A stretch of 64,000 nt of DNA, from contig CALDSU010000004.1 in assembly GCA_937924525.1 (NCBI GenBank), positions 310,001 through 374,000 on the forward strand, read 5' to 3'. The notes beneath the pieces are model-generated. The model was given only the letters and a program-made list of their open reading frames with translations, made no database searches and was not told the DNA's origin. Of this stretch, positions 27,794 to 36,041 are shown in pieces (position 1 is the stretch's first letter; each line of letters starts with the position of its first letter). Source of the DNA: an uncultured Bryobacteraceae bacterium. GTDB lineage: Bacteria; Acidobacteriota; Terriglobia; Bryobacterales; Bryobacteraceae. The position numbers and the translations under genes are program-made.

Positions 27794-28040
27794 CCAAGGG
27801 CCAGTATAGCCCGTGGTTTCCCGGACGTCGCCGGAGCCCGCGGCCCCGCTTCGCGCCTCCGGAATTTCCTTGATGACCTTGTGCATCCGGGCGGTTCGGT
27901 AGTATAACCGAAGGGTTTCGCCTCTTCGGAGGCTGCCGCCCGCGGAGGGAGGGGCAGGTCGGACCGGCTGGCGAAGGGCGCTGGCGCACCGCGGGATACT
28001 ACGCGGAAAACACGAGTTTCTGGAGAATAAAGGACCGCGC

Positions 28041-29495
28041 GTGAATCGACAACCCTGGATCAGACTGCTGCCGGTGATGGCCTTCATTGCGGTGACGCCC
28101 GCCTTGTGGGGTTCGGCTTTCGCCATCAATGAGCTGGGCACGCGCGCGCAGGGCATGGGCGGCGCATTCACGGCCATCGCCGACGATGGCTCGGCGCTGT
28201 TCTTCAACCCTGCCGGCATTGCCTTTCAGAAGGGCTGGCAGTTCCAGATGGACAACATGGCGGTCATCGGCCAGTTCCGGTTTTTTCCCTCCGACCCGCC
28301 TCCGGGTCAACAAATCCCGGAAAAAGGCTTCCACGGCTCCGTGAAGCCCAAGTTCATTCCGGTGGCCAGTATGTACATGACGAAAGACCTCACCAAGCGG
28401 TGGGCTTTTGGCTTCGCTGGCTACTCGCCTTTCGGGCTGGCTTCGAACTTCACAAATTTTAATGATGGTGATCCCGCAAACACCAAGTACCCCGGCCGCT
28501 TTGCCGGCTCGCGGGCCAAGCTGCTGTCGCTGTGGATGCAGCCGACCTTCGCGTTCAAACTCACCGAGAACTCGGCCATTGCGGGCGGCATCGCGTTCGT
28601 GCACACCTACATTTTTCTGGAACAGAGCATCCTGAACCCCTACGCCGTGGACGACCCGAACCAGCTTAGTCTGGACTTGGCGCGGGCCGTGTTTCCCGGC
28701 CAGGACCCGCGGCTGGCTTACCGCTCGTTCGCGCGTTTGCTGCCGGAGGGCCGGCTGCGGGCGGCCGCCACCGCCAACAGCCCGGGCTTTTCGCTCGGCT
28801 GGCTGCACAAGGTTCCGGACAAGAAGTTCCAGGTGGGCCTGATGTGGCGCAGCGCGGTGGTCAACCATCTCCGCGGCAAGGCTTCCTTCGCCTTCAACCG
28901 GGACGGAGCGTTGCTGCCCTTCCTGCCCAGCGACCGGGGCTTGGAGGTGCTGTTTCCCAACCAGGACATCGGCGGCAATTTCGTCACGCCCGGCACGTTT
29001 GTGGCCGGCGTCTCCACCACCGCGATTCCGAAGACCACGCTGGCTTTCGACGCCCGCTTACAGGATTTCCGGCGCTTCGTGGATTTCCCGATCAACTTCA
29101 CGAAGAACGTCGACGCGAAGGGACGCCCGACCGCCACCGAACCGGAGCAGCGCCTGAACTTCAACTTCCGGAACTCGATTCTGCTCCACGCCGGCATGGA
29201 GCGCCAACTCAACGAACGCACGTGGTTCCGCGCGGGTTACAGCTATGACCGGACGCCGGTGGTCGACGAGTCCGTCGGACCGCTCTTCCCGGACAACAAC
29301 CGGCACAATTTCACCGTGGGCGCCACCCGGCGCGTAGGCTCCGTCGAATTTTCGATGTTCTACCAGGCGATGCAGATGGTCAACCGCACGGTGAACGTGC
29401 CCGCCAACCGCAACGACTTCACCAACGGGAACTACAACACCTTTGTCCACCTGGCCGGCGCGGGCCTCCGCATCGTCACGGGCCAGCCGAAGTAG
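28041..29495 (+). CDS. FadL/OmpP1-family outer-membrane protein
   Basis: A 484-residue beta-barrel outer-membrane transporter that starts at a GTG with AAGGA upstream. A signal peptide is followed by the FadL N-terminal hatch signature (NELGTRAQGMGGAFTAIADDGSA, then FFNPAGIA). The rest consists of alternating beta strands such as WAFGFAGYSPFG and FSLGWLHKVPDKKFQVGLMW, and it ends with a barrel-like strand. FadL homologues move hydrophobic compounds such as long-chain fatty acids or aromatics across the outer membrane. It stands alone; the next gene starts 30 nt later with its own -10-like hexamer. Confidence 0.9.
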   Translation: MNRQPWIRLLPVMAFIAVTPALWGSAFAINELGTRAQGMGGAFTAIADDGSALFFNPAGIAFQKGWQFQMDNMAVIGQFRFFPSDPPPGQQIPEKGFHGSVKPKFIPVASMYMTKDLTKRWAFGFAGYSPFGLASNFTNFNDGDPANTKYPGRFAGSRAKLLSLWMQPTFAFKLTENSAIAGGIAFVHTYIFLEQSILNPYAVDDPNQLSLDLARAVFPGQDPRLAYRSFARLLPEGRLRAAATANSPGFSLGWLHKVPDKKFQVGLMWRSAVVNHLRGKASFAFNRDGALLPFLPSDRGLEVLFPNQDIGGNFVTPGTFVAGVSTTAIPKTTLAFDARLQDFRRFVDFPINFTKNVDAKGRPTATEPEQRLNFNFRNSILLHAGMERQLNERTWFRAGYSYDRTPVVDESVGPLFPDNNRHNFTVGATRRVGSVEFSMFYQAMQMVNRTVNVPANRNDFTNGNYNTFVHLAGAGLRIVTGQPK

Positions 29496-29525
29496 GGCGC
29501 TCCGGCTTTCGATACAATACCGGCT

Positions 29526-30776
29526 GTGATCCGCGGACTACTGATATGCTGCGCGGCCTCCCTGGCCTTTTCCCAACCGTATGACCTGCTGCTGAAAGGC
29601 GGGCGCGTCATCGACCCCAAGAACAACCTGAACGCGCGCCTGGACGTGGCGATCGCCGCCAAGAAGATCGCGCGCGTGGCGCCCGACATTCCGGCTTCCG
29701 AAGCCAAGCAGGTGGCCGACGTCACCGGCCTGTACGTGACGCCGGGCCTGATCGACATCCACGTGCACGTATACGCGGGCACCGGTTTACCCGGCGTGCT
29801 CACCGGCGACCACAGCGTCTACCCGGACGGCTTCAGCTTTCGCACTGGGGTCACCACCATGGTGGACGCCGGCACTGCCGGATGGAGGAACTTCCCGGAT
29901 TTCAAACAACGGGTCATCGACCGCGCGCAAACCCGGGTGCTGGCCCTGCTGAATATCGCGGCCGGCGGCATGGGCCCCTCCGACGAGAGCGACCCGAAGG
30001 AGATGGGCGTGGAACCCTGCGTCGAGATGACCCGGCGGTATCCCGACCTCATCGTCGGCGTCAAGACCGCCCACTACGCGCACCGGGACTGGACCGCTGT
30101 CGAAAACGGCCTCAAATGCGGCGAGGCCCGCCAGATTCCGCTGATGGTCGACTTCGGCGCGAACCATCCCGAACGGCCCCTCCGCGACCTGCTCCAGGAC
30201 AAGCTGCGGCCGGGCGATATCTACACGCATTGTTTCTCCGGTCTGCGCGACGAACTGCTGGGCGACGGGGGTCTGAACCCGGCGATGTCCTCCGGACGCC
30301 GGCGGGGCGTGCTCTTTGACGTTGGCCACGGCGGCGGCAGCTTTGTCTGGAAAGTCGCGCTGCAAGCGATGAAGGAGAACTTCGTCCCCGACACGATCTC
30401 GACCGACCTGCACACCGGCAGTATGAACGCCGGCATGAAGGACATGATCAATATCATGGCGAAGTTCCTGAACATGGGGGTCCCGCTCGAGCAGGTGATC
30501 CGCATGTCCACCTGGACGCCCGCGCAGTCGATCAAGCGGACCGAACTCGGCCACCTGACGCCCGGCGCGGGGGCGGACGTCACCGTGCTGCGCATGGACA
30601 GCGGCAAGTACGGCTTTGTGGATTCCCGCGGGGCGCGCTATGAGGGAAGCCGCAACCTGACCGCCGAGATGACGGTGCGCGACGGCCGAGTCGTGTGGGA
30701 CCTGAACGGTCGCGCGGCCCCGGATTGGCAGAAAGCCTACGCCGTGTGGCCTCCGCCTCGCCGACAGCGGCAGTGA
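29526..30776 (+). CDS. Exported amidohydrolase/deacetylase
   Basis: A 416-residue metallo-amidohydrolase of the dihydroorotase/deacetylase branch. It has an N-terminal signal (GLLICCAASLAFSQ), the strand-1 metal motif GLIDIHVHVY, further metal histidines in ADFGANHPER-like and THCFSGL segments, and the metal Asp in TISTDLHTGS. The C-terminal composite beta domain (GAGADVTVLRM, MTVRDGRVVWD) is typical. It starts at a GTG 7 nt after a TACAAT hexamer, suggesting a leaderless mRNA. Substrate unknown; relatives deacylate N-acyl amino acids or sugars. Confidence 0.87.
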   Translation: MIRGLLICCAASLAFSQPYDLLLKGGRVIDPKNNLNARLDVAIAAKKIARVAPDIPASEAKQVADVTGLYVTPGLIDIHVHVYAGTGLPGVLTGDHSVYPDGFSFRTGVTTMVDAGTAGWRNFPDFKQRVIDRAQTRVLALLNIAAGGMGPSDESDPKEMGVEPCVEMTRRYPDLIVGVKTAHYAHRDWTAVENGLKCGEARQIPLMVDFGANHPERPLRDLLQDKLRPGDIYTHCFSGLRDELLGDGGLNPAMSSGRRRGVLFDVGHGGGSFVWKVALQAMKENFVPDTISTDLHTGSMNAGMKDMINIMAKFLNMGVPLEQVIRMSTWTPAQSIKRTELGHLTPGAGADVTVLRMDSGKYGFVDSRGARYEGSRNLTAEMTVRDGRVVWDLNGRAAPDWQKAYAVWPPPRRQRQ

Positions 30777-30932
30777 AGCGGCCTGCGCCGCCGCATCACC
30801 TTCGGCGCTTCAGGGTCCGCGGTCCGGCGATCGGCGCCGCGCCCCCGCCGCGGCCGTGACTTTCCGCCACCCCCATTCCCTTTCCGTGGGAATTGTGTTG
30901 GGCTGGTCATGAGTTCACCAGATGGAGAAGTT

Positions 30933-32462
30933 ATGTGCTGCTCTCATGTCAATCGCCGCGACTTTCTGAGCGCCGCCACCGGGGCCCTGGCGGTAAATGC
31001 CTGGCTTCCGGCCTCCGCGCTGACGGCGGCCAAGGCTCCGGCCTGGGACCGGTCGCGGTGGGATCCCGACCAGCCTCTGCAACAACCCGGCCGGCCCTTG
31101 CGCGTGCAGCCGATGCTCATGTATCAGTTGCCTACCCGCAAACACGCGACCTCCTGGAAGTCCTGGGGCGGCGTGCAAACCGCGCAAGCCGCGGCCGAGG
31201 AAGCTGCCCGCATCCAGACGGAACTCGGCGCGCTGGCCAGCCGGGCCGAATTCCGCCTGGAAATCCTGCCCGTCGCGCACGTCACCTCGCCGGAGGAGGC
31301 GGCCCAGGCTCGCCGTTCGGCGGCGGACGTCACCGTACTCTACCCCGCCACCGGTTCCGGCACGCTGTTGCGAGCCTGCGTGGGCGAGCGCGGAGACGGG
31401 TTGATCTTCCTGCGGCATCGCTCCGGGCCCGTCTACTACTGGTACGAAGCGCTCAGCGGTCGTTACCTTCGCACGCATGGCGCGGCGGCCTCGGCCGGCG
31501 GCCCGCGACTGTCCATTGACGATGTCGTGGTGGATGACCCGGCCGAACTCCACTGGCGGCTGCGGGCGCTCTACGGCGTGAAGAATCTGCTGGGGACCAA
31601 GATCGTCGCCCTGGGCGGCGTGTGGGGGAAATACGCCGAGGAGGCGCCGCAAATCGCGCGCGACCGCTTCCGCCTGGAAATCGTCGAAACCAGCTACGAC
31701 GACCTCGACCAGCGGCTCCGCGCCGCCTTCGCCAGTCCCGCCGCCATGGCGCGCGCCGAGGAATGGACCCGGCGCTATCTCTCGCTGCCCGGCACCACGC
31801 TGGACACCGAGCGCCCGTTCGTGGTCAACTCCTTCCTTCTCTACGGCGTGTTGAAGGACCTGCTGGCCGAGCATCACGCCACCGCGTTCACCATCCGGCA
31901 GTGCATGGGAACCATCATGCCCATGGCGAAAACCACCGCCTGCCTGACCCTCGGCTTTCTGAACGACGAGGGGCTGCTCGCGTTCTGCGAGTCCGATTTC
32001 GTCATCATTCCGGCCGGCGTCCTGCTCCGCCACATCGCCGCCAAACCGGTCTTCCTGCATAACTCGACGTTCCCGCACAACGCCGTGGTGACGTGCGCCC
32101 ACTGTACCGGGCCGCGCCGCATGGACGGCGTGCGCTACGAGCCCACGCGGATCGTCACGCATTACGAATCCGAATACGGGGCCGCGCCCAAGGTTGAGAT
32201 CCCTATCGGGCAGGAAGTGACGTTCATCAACCCCGAATACGCCACGGGGCGCTGGGTCGGAATGAAAGGCATTGTGGAAGCCAATCCATTCTATGAGATC
32301 TGCCGCTCCCAGCAGGATGTCCGGATTCTGGGCAACTGGAAGAAGCTCCTCCACGAGGTCCGGGATTCGCACTGGGTCATGGTCTACGGCGATTACCTGC
32401 GGGACATCGGCTATGCCGCCGAACGGCTGGGTTTGCGCTGGGACCCGTTGGTTGAAAGCTGA
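30933..32462 (+). CDS. Tat-exported protein with fucose/arabinose isomerase-like fold
   Basis: A 509-residue protein with a Tat signal (NRRDFLSAATGALAVNAWL). The body resembles the L-fucose/L-arabinose isomerase superfamily: an N-terminal Rossmann-like half, then a C-terminal half with FTIRQCMGTIMPM, ACLTLGFLNDEG, FCESDF and FLHNSTFPH. Family members with a Tat leader are common in acidobacteria and planctomycetes, but their reaction is unproven. The ATG at 30933 is preferred over the one at 30909 because GGAGAAG lies 5 nt upstream. No operon partner is obvious. Confidence 0.75.
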   Translation: MCCSHVNRRDFLSAATGALAVNAWLPASALTAAKAPAWDRSRWDPDQPLQQPGRPLRVQPMLMYQLPTRKHATSWKSWGGVQTAQAAAEEAARIQTELGALASRAEFRLEILPVAHVTSPEEAAQARRSAADVTVLYPATGSGTLLRACVGERGDGLIFLRHRSGPVYYWYEALSGRYLRTHGAAASAGGPRLSIDDVVVDDPAELHWRLRALYGVKNLLGTKIVALGGVWGKYAEEAPQIARDRFRLEIVETSYDDLDQRLRAAFASPAAMARAEEWTRRYLSLPGTTLDTERPFVVNSFLLYGVLKDLLAEHHATAFTIRQCMGTIMPMAKTTACLTLGFLNDEGLLAFCESDFVIIPAGVLLRHIAAKPVFLHNSTFPHNAVVTCAHCTGPRRMDGVRYEPTRIVTHYESEYGAAPKVEIPIGQEVTFINPEYATGRWVGMKGIVEANPFYEICRSQQDVRILGNWKKLLHEVRDSHWVMVYGDYLRDIGYAAERLGLRWDPLVES

Positions 32463-32638
32463 CCCATCGGTATATCAACGATATAGGCGGTACAGTCTGA
32501 ATAAGTAGTTGAGGTTGAGGCGGTCGGCCCGTTAAATCCCTCGAACGAAAAATCCTGTCTCGACAGTACGAAAGTACTGCTTGGCGGGAGGGTAAATCCC
32601 TTAGTATCCTGGGAACGTGGTACGGTACTGAGCCGGAC
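32463..32638 (+). promoter_or_regulatory. Structured intergenic/leader region before DUF5658 gene
   Basis: This 176-bp segment is unusually rich in inverted repeats for its size. TATATC-AAC-GATATA lies at 32471-32485. CAGTAC-GAAA-GTACTG at 32564-32579 is a perfect 6-bp stem closed by a GNRA tetraloop. It overlaps a competing CTGTC-TC-GACAG (32555-32566). The motif TAAATCCCT occurs twice (about 32533 and 32592), and CCCTC can pair with GAGGG across the hairpin. The features suggest a folded RNA leader or small RNA. It does not match any riboswitch consensus I know. Confidence 0.4.
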
Positions 32639-32932
32639 ATGACCCTCAACCTCCTCCACTACGTCTACCTCCAGGTCCTCGATCTGCTCACCACCGTGGC
32701 TTTCCTGATTCACGGCGTGCAGGAGGGGAATCCCGTCGTGCGCATGGCCATGGAACAGGCTCCCAATCCCTTGCTGGGATTGGTGGGAATGAAGTTGTTG
32801 GCCATCCTGCCAGGCATGGTCTGCTGGTGGACGGGCAGAGCGCGGCTGCTGAGCCGCGTCAATCTCTTCTTCGCCGTGGTGATCGCGTGGAACCTGTGCG
32901 CAATCATCGCCGCCGCAGTCGCCAAGGGTTAA
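32639..32932 (+). CDS. DUF5658-type small membrane protein
   Basis: A 97-residue protein with about three hydrophobic helices (LDLLTTVAFLIHG, NPLLGLVGMKLLAILPGMV, VNLFFAVVIAWNLCAIIAAAV). The N-terminal LDLLTTxxFL followed by GVQEGNPVVR fits the DUF5658 pattern found in small membrane proteins of acidobacteria and delta-proteobacteria. No function is known. It has no Shine-Dalgarno and follows the structured leader directly, which may control it. Confidence 0.72.
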   Translation: MTLNLLHYVYLQVLDLLTTVAFLIHGVQEGNPVVRMAMEQAPNPLLGLVGMKLLAILPGMVCWWTGRARLLSRVNLFFAVVIAWNLCAIIAAAVAKG

Positions 32933-33065
32933 CCCTGACAAACTGACCTCTGAGCCGCGAGCGGCAGGGGCCGCTCTGCATTGGTCGTCGGGTTTTTGAT
33001 TGGTCATCCCGCAGAGGCCGGGCAACGGCGTGCTATGCTGCCTTCCAATCTGGAAGGAGATTCCG

Positions 33066-33370
33066 ATGACGTTGAAGACATTCACCCTGTTCGCGCTTTG
33101 CGCGGCGCCGGTGCTGGCGCAGAACCCGGTCAGCGCGGGACAGAAGTTTCTTTACGAGATGGTGAGAAACAACATTCTGCGGTCGGCGGAGAAGGTCCCC
33201 GGGGAATGACGGACGTCGAGGCGGTCAGGACGCTCAAGTTCTTCAACCGTGAGATGGCGAAGGCGACGGTGCTCGGTTTCAACGCCTTCCACACGATGGA
33301 GCACTACGGGAACCTGGTGACGTATCTGCGGCTGAAGGGCATCGTGCCACCGTCGAGCGAGCGGCGCTAG
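33066..33370 (+). pseudogene. DinB-family protein remnant with internal deletion
   Basis: Two pieces of a secreted DinB-family protein are visible in different frames. The first frame from the ATG at 33066 gives a signal peptide and QKFLYEMVRNNILRSAEKVP, then stops at 33207-33209. A second frame starting near 33205 continues MTDVEAVRTLKFFNREM and MEHYGNLVTYLRLKGIVPP, which is the family C-terminus. Intact secreted DinB proteins are about 170-180 residues, so the middle (about 75-80 residues, with metal-binding His sites) is missing and the frame is broken. The AraC regulator begins 2 nt after this remnant. Confidence 0.8.
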
Positions 33371-33372
33371 AG

Positions 33373-34152
33373 ATGCTGTACGAGGAGTTCGACCCGCCCG
33401 CGCGTCAGCGGGAGCGGGTAGTTTCGTACTGGCATTTCGCGGAGCGGGAGGAGGATCCGCCGGCGTTTGAGCATGTGATTGTGCCGGACGGGACGGCGTC
33501 GCTGGCGTGTGCGTGGATCGCGCCCGCGGGGCGGGCAATGGCCTCGCATGTCGGACCTCGGCGGACGGCGCTGCGGCTGATGGTGTATCGGGACTCCCGG
33601 TATTGGGGGGTTCGATTCCAGCCGGGGGCGGCTCCGCTGCCGGGGGTGGAGCGCCTACTGGACAAGTCCGGAGAATTGTCCAAGATCTTCCCAGGGGCGG
33701 ACATGGGCTGGATTGAGAAGGTGAAAGCGACTTCGGCGGCGGAAGAGGTGCTCGGGTTGCTGGAGGTGCTGGTGGACGGATTGACTGCGGGTGCGGCAGA
33801 GGCGGATGAGGCGGTGGCGCGGGCGGTGGTGCGCTTGGAGGAGGCGCGCGGTCTGGTGAGCGTCGAGGATCTGGCGGCGGTGGCGGGGTTGAGTGCAAGG
33901 CAGTTCCTAAGGCGGTTCCGGGCGGCGGCGGGACTGACGCCAAAGGAATACGCCCGGATGCGAAGAGTCCGGTGGGCGTGCGTGCAGGCGGTGCTGGGGG
34001 AGGAATCGGCGGGATGGGCGGGAGTAGCGGGGCAGAGCGGTTTCGCGGATCAGGCGCACCTGAGCCGGGAATTCCGCCGGGTTTTCGGGTGGACGCCGCG
34101 GATGACCGAGGAGTACCTCAAGCGGATCGAGCACCGGCGAGTGCGAGGGTAG
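33373..34152 (+). CDS. AraC-family transcriptional regulator
   Basis: A 259-residue regulator with an N-terminal domain of about 150 residues resembling the DUF6597 type (ERVVSYWHFAERE, HVIVPDGTASLACAW). A C-terminal AraC double helix-turn-helix follows: SVEDLAAVAGLSARQFLRRFRAAAGLTPKEYARMRRVR and then GVAGQSGFADQAHLSREFRRVFGWTPR (quoted here in two parts, residues about 160-245). It begins 2 nt after the DinB remnant, so it may once have been the second gene of a two-gene unit. The target genes and inducer are unknown. Confidence 0.9.
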   Translation: MLYEEFDPPARQRERVVSYWHFAEREEDPPAFEHVIVPDGTASLACAWIAPAGRAMASHVGPRRTALRLMVYRDSRYWGVRFQPGAAPLPGVERLLDKSGELSKIFPGADMGWIEKVKATSAAEEVLGLLEVLVDGLTAGAAEADEAVARAVVRLEEARGLVSVEDLAAVAGLSARQFLRRFRAAAGLTPKEYARMRRVRWACVQAVLGEESAGWAGVAGQSGFADQAHLSREFRRVFGWTPRMTEEYLKRIEHRRVRG

Positions 34153-34210
34153 GGCCGGTGTCCGAAAAGTACAAGACCGGAGGTCGGCAGGGCTTCTACG
34201 ATGAAAAAGC

Positions 34211-34729
34211 ATGAAGCGATTCATCTGGGCAATGACGCTGTTTTCCGCAATAGGCGCCGCGCAGATGCCGGGTCCGGAGGCGCACGTGGAGGCCATGAAG
34301 AAATTCGCCTTCCTGGCGGGCGAATGGAAGGGCGAGGGCTGGGTGGAAATGATACCGGGGCAGCGGCACGAGTACGAACAAACAGAGCGGGTGGAGTTCC
34401 GGCAGCGGGGGACCATTGTCTCGATCGTGGGGCAGGGCAAGGACAAGGCGACCGGGCAGTTGGAGCATGATGCCTTTGCGATGCTCTGGTTCGACCCGGC
34501 GAAGGGCCAATATGGGATGACGTCGTGGGTGTTTCCGGGGCGGCGGGGGTCGTTTGAAATCAGGCCGGAGGGCGATGGTTTCGAATGGGGGATGAAGAGC
34601 GGCCCGGCGACGATCCGCTACCGCATGAAGTTAACGGCGGAAGGAGTCTGGCATGAGACGGGAGAGATGATGGTGGAGGGGCAGAACTGGCGGCGGTTTC
34701 TGGAATTCAAGGTGAGGCGGGTGAAGTAG
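34211..34729 (+). CDS. Exported DUF1579-like protein
   Basis: A 172-residue protein with a short signal peptide (MKRFIWAMTLFSAIGAAQ) and a lipocalin-like beta domain. The start of the mature part, FAFLAGEWKGEGW, matches the hallmark (FLxGxWxGxG) of the DUF1579 and related families. Later strands (AFAMLWFDPAKGQYGM, VWHETGEMMVEGQNW) fit the same fold. A TACGAT hexamer lies 8 nt before the ATG. Ligand and role unknown. Confidence 0.8.
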   Translation: MKRFIWAMTLFSAIGAAQMPGPEAHVEAMKKFAFLAGEWKGEGWVEMIPGQRHEYEQTERVEFRQRGTIVSIVGQGKDKATGQLEHDAFAMLWFDPAKGQYGMTSWVFPGRRGSFEIRPEGDGFEWGMKSGPATIRYRMKLTAEGVWHETGEMMVEGQNWRRFLEFKVRRVK

Positions 34730-34741
34730 ACAGGAGGGCGA

Positions 34742-34767
34742 CGCTGGCGGCTCCGGCGACGCCAGCG
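34742..34767 (+). terminator. Hairpin after DUF1579-like gene
   Basis: CGCTGGCG (34742-34749) and CGCCAGCG (34760-34767) form a perfect 8-bp stem with a 10-nt loop, 13 nt after the stop codon. There is no U-tract, so this is at best a non-canonical terminator or an mRNA 3'-end stabiliser. Confidence 0.4.
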
Positions 34768-34795
34768 GCAGGTCCCCGGGGACGCGCGGGGCAGA

Positions 34796-34818
34796 AGCTG
34801 TTTCAATGTGAAACAGCT
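34796..34818. promoter_or_regulatory. Perfect 10-bp inverted repeat, candidate operator
   Basis: AGCTGTTTCA-ATG-TGAAACAGCT is a perfect palindrome with 10-bp arms and a 3-nt centre. It lies 32 nt upstream of the TIGR03437-like gene. Its AT content and symmetry are those of a dimeric repressor binding site, in a GC-rich neighbourhood. The AraC regulator encoded 0.7 kb upstream is one possible partner, but AraC proteins usually bind direct repeats, so another regulator is equally likely. Confidence 0.5.
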
Positions 34819-34850
34819 CTTCCCAGCGCGGCGGTGTTAGCTTCGGGAGT

Positions 34851-35651
34851 ATGGGACGCGCGGTGCGCCGGCGGATGGTGCTGCTCGTGGCAGCCTGCCA
34901 CCTGGCCGCGGGCCAGCAGGTGATCCAGCGGCCGGAGTACAGCGCGGAGAGCATCGTCAACTCCGCGGATTTCCGCGCCGCTTACCTTGCCCCCAATACG
35001 ATCGCCACCCTCTATGGGAAGAACCTGTCGTGGGTGACCGCCGCGGTGAGCTTCGGCGACATTCGGGGAGGCTACCTGCCGGACAAGCTGGGCAGCGCGC
35101 GCGTCGCGGTGGGGAATCTGCGCGCTCCGCTGCTGTACGTTTCCCCCACGCAGATCAACTTCGTGATTCCGTACCCTCTGCTGCCAGGCATCGTCGAGGT
35201 GCGGGTGGACCGCGACGGAGTCGCGGGACCCAACGTCAAAGTGGAATTGGGCGCGTCCGCGCCGGCGGCTTACCAGCTTGACGAAACGACCGTGATCGCC
35301 ACGCACGCCGGCGGCGAACTGGTGGACCGCGCGCACCCGGCGACGGCGGGCGAGATCATCGTGCTGTATGTCACTGGTCTCGGATGGACCTCGCCGCCCG
35401 TGGACACCGGGCAACTGGCGCCGCGCGCCGCGCAGAGCCAGTTAGCGCCGAAGTTGCAAATCAGACTGGACGGCGCCGAGATTCCCCGGGAGGACATCTT
35501 CTACGCCGGCGTCACACCGGGCTTTTCCGGTCTGTATCAGATCAATTTCCGCCTGCCCGCGTCGTTGCCCGCAAACCCGGAAATCCGCCTCGCGATGGAA
35601 GGGCGGGAGAGCGCCCCCGGCCGCCGCCTGCTGACGCAGCCCGCGCCGTAA
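34851..35651 (+). CDS. TIGR03437-type secreted protein (Solibacter family)
   Basis: A 266-residue protein that is almost entirely the domain known as the Solibacter uncharacterised C-terminal domain (TIGR03437). Typical segments are the opening IVNSADFRAAYLAPNTIATLYGKNLS (residues about 35-60), APLLYVSPTQINFVIP, GEIIVLYVTGLGWTSPPVD and YQINFRLPASLP. Most family members carry the domain at the C-terminus of large proteins; here it stands almost alone after a signal-like N-terminus (MVLLVAACHLAAG). The start may be 34851 or 34875. This is the best taxonomic marker in the window. Function unknown; surface association is likely. Confidence 0.88.
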   Translation: MGRAVRRRMVLLVAACHLAAGQQVIQRPEYSAESIVNSADFRAAYLAPNTIATLYGKNLSWVTAAVSFGDIRGGYLPDKLGSARVAVGNLRAPLLYVSPTQINFVIPYPLLPGIVEVRVDRDGVAGPNVKVELGASAPAAYQLDETTVIATHAGGELVDRAHPATAGEIIVLYVTGLGWTSPPVDTGQLAPRAAQSQLAPKLQIRLDGAEIPREDIFYAGVTPGFSGLYQINFRLPASLPANPEIRLAMEGRESAPGRRLLTQPAP

Positions 35652-36041
35652 GCGGCGAGTCGAGCGGCGGCATCATCAGCGCGCACTGCTCTCGACGCTC
35701 GCATGCAGGACTGAGGGGAGCGCTCTCTCACGCGACTCAGGCAGCCAGGCTGCAGCCGGGAACAAGTCTGGCGCCTGCAAACTGCCAAGGCTCCTGGACT
35801 TCAAAACCGCTGGCGACGCAGGAGCGTTCGTCGCTTGGAAACGCAGGATGAGGAATCGGTCGAATTCCGGCGCCGCAGCCGCCGTTGTGCCGCTGAGAGT
35901 CCGTCCTCGACTTCCAACTGCATCCGAAATGCCCTCCCCGAGTTGCGCGCTAGGACGGAGTCGTGCGGGCAGAAGACGCAGGAAATTTGCATTCCAATGG
36001 ACCCCGCCGGGGCGGCCGGACTGCGGCGAACGGGGTAGGAT
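35652..36041. other. 390-bp intergenic region, nothing convincing
   Basis: This stretch lies between the TIGR03437-like gene and the glycogen-debranching gene. No frame has a protein-like composition together with a start and ribosome binding site. A short CTGGACTTCAAA string resembles a tRNA-Sec anticodon arm, but the arms do not pair (see rejected items). The sequence immediately upstream of 36042 (GGGGTAGGAT) may hold the start signals of the next gene. Confidence 0.5.

Noticed and set aside
32463-32638. Possible c-di-GMP (GEMM) riboswitch because of the GNRA hairpin
   Set aside because: The conserved GEMM core (CACGCACAGGGCAAACC and the ACGCAAAGCC strand) is absent. Kept only as an unclassified structured leader.
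35793-35814. CTGGACTTCAAAACCGCTGG resembles the anticodon arm of selenocysteine tRNA
   Set aside because: The putative stem CTGGA does not pair with ACCGC, and no acceptor, D or T arm can be built around it. No selB or selA gene is in the window.
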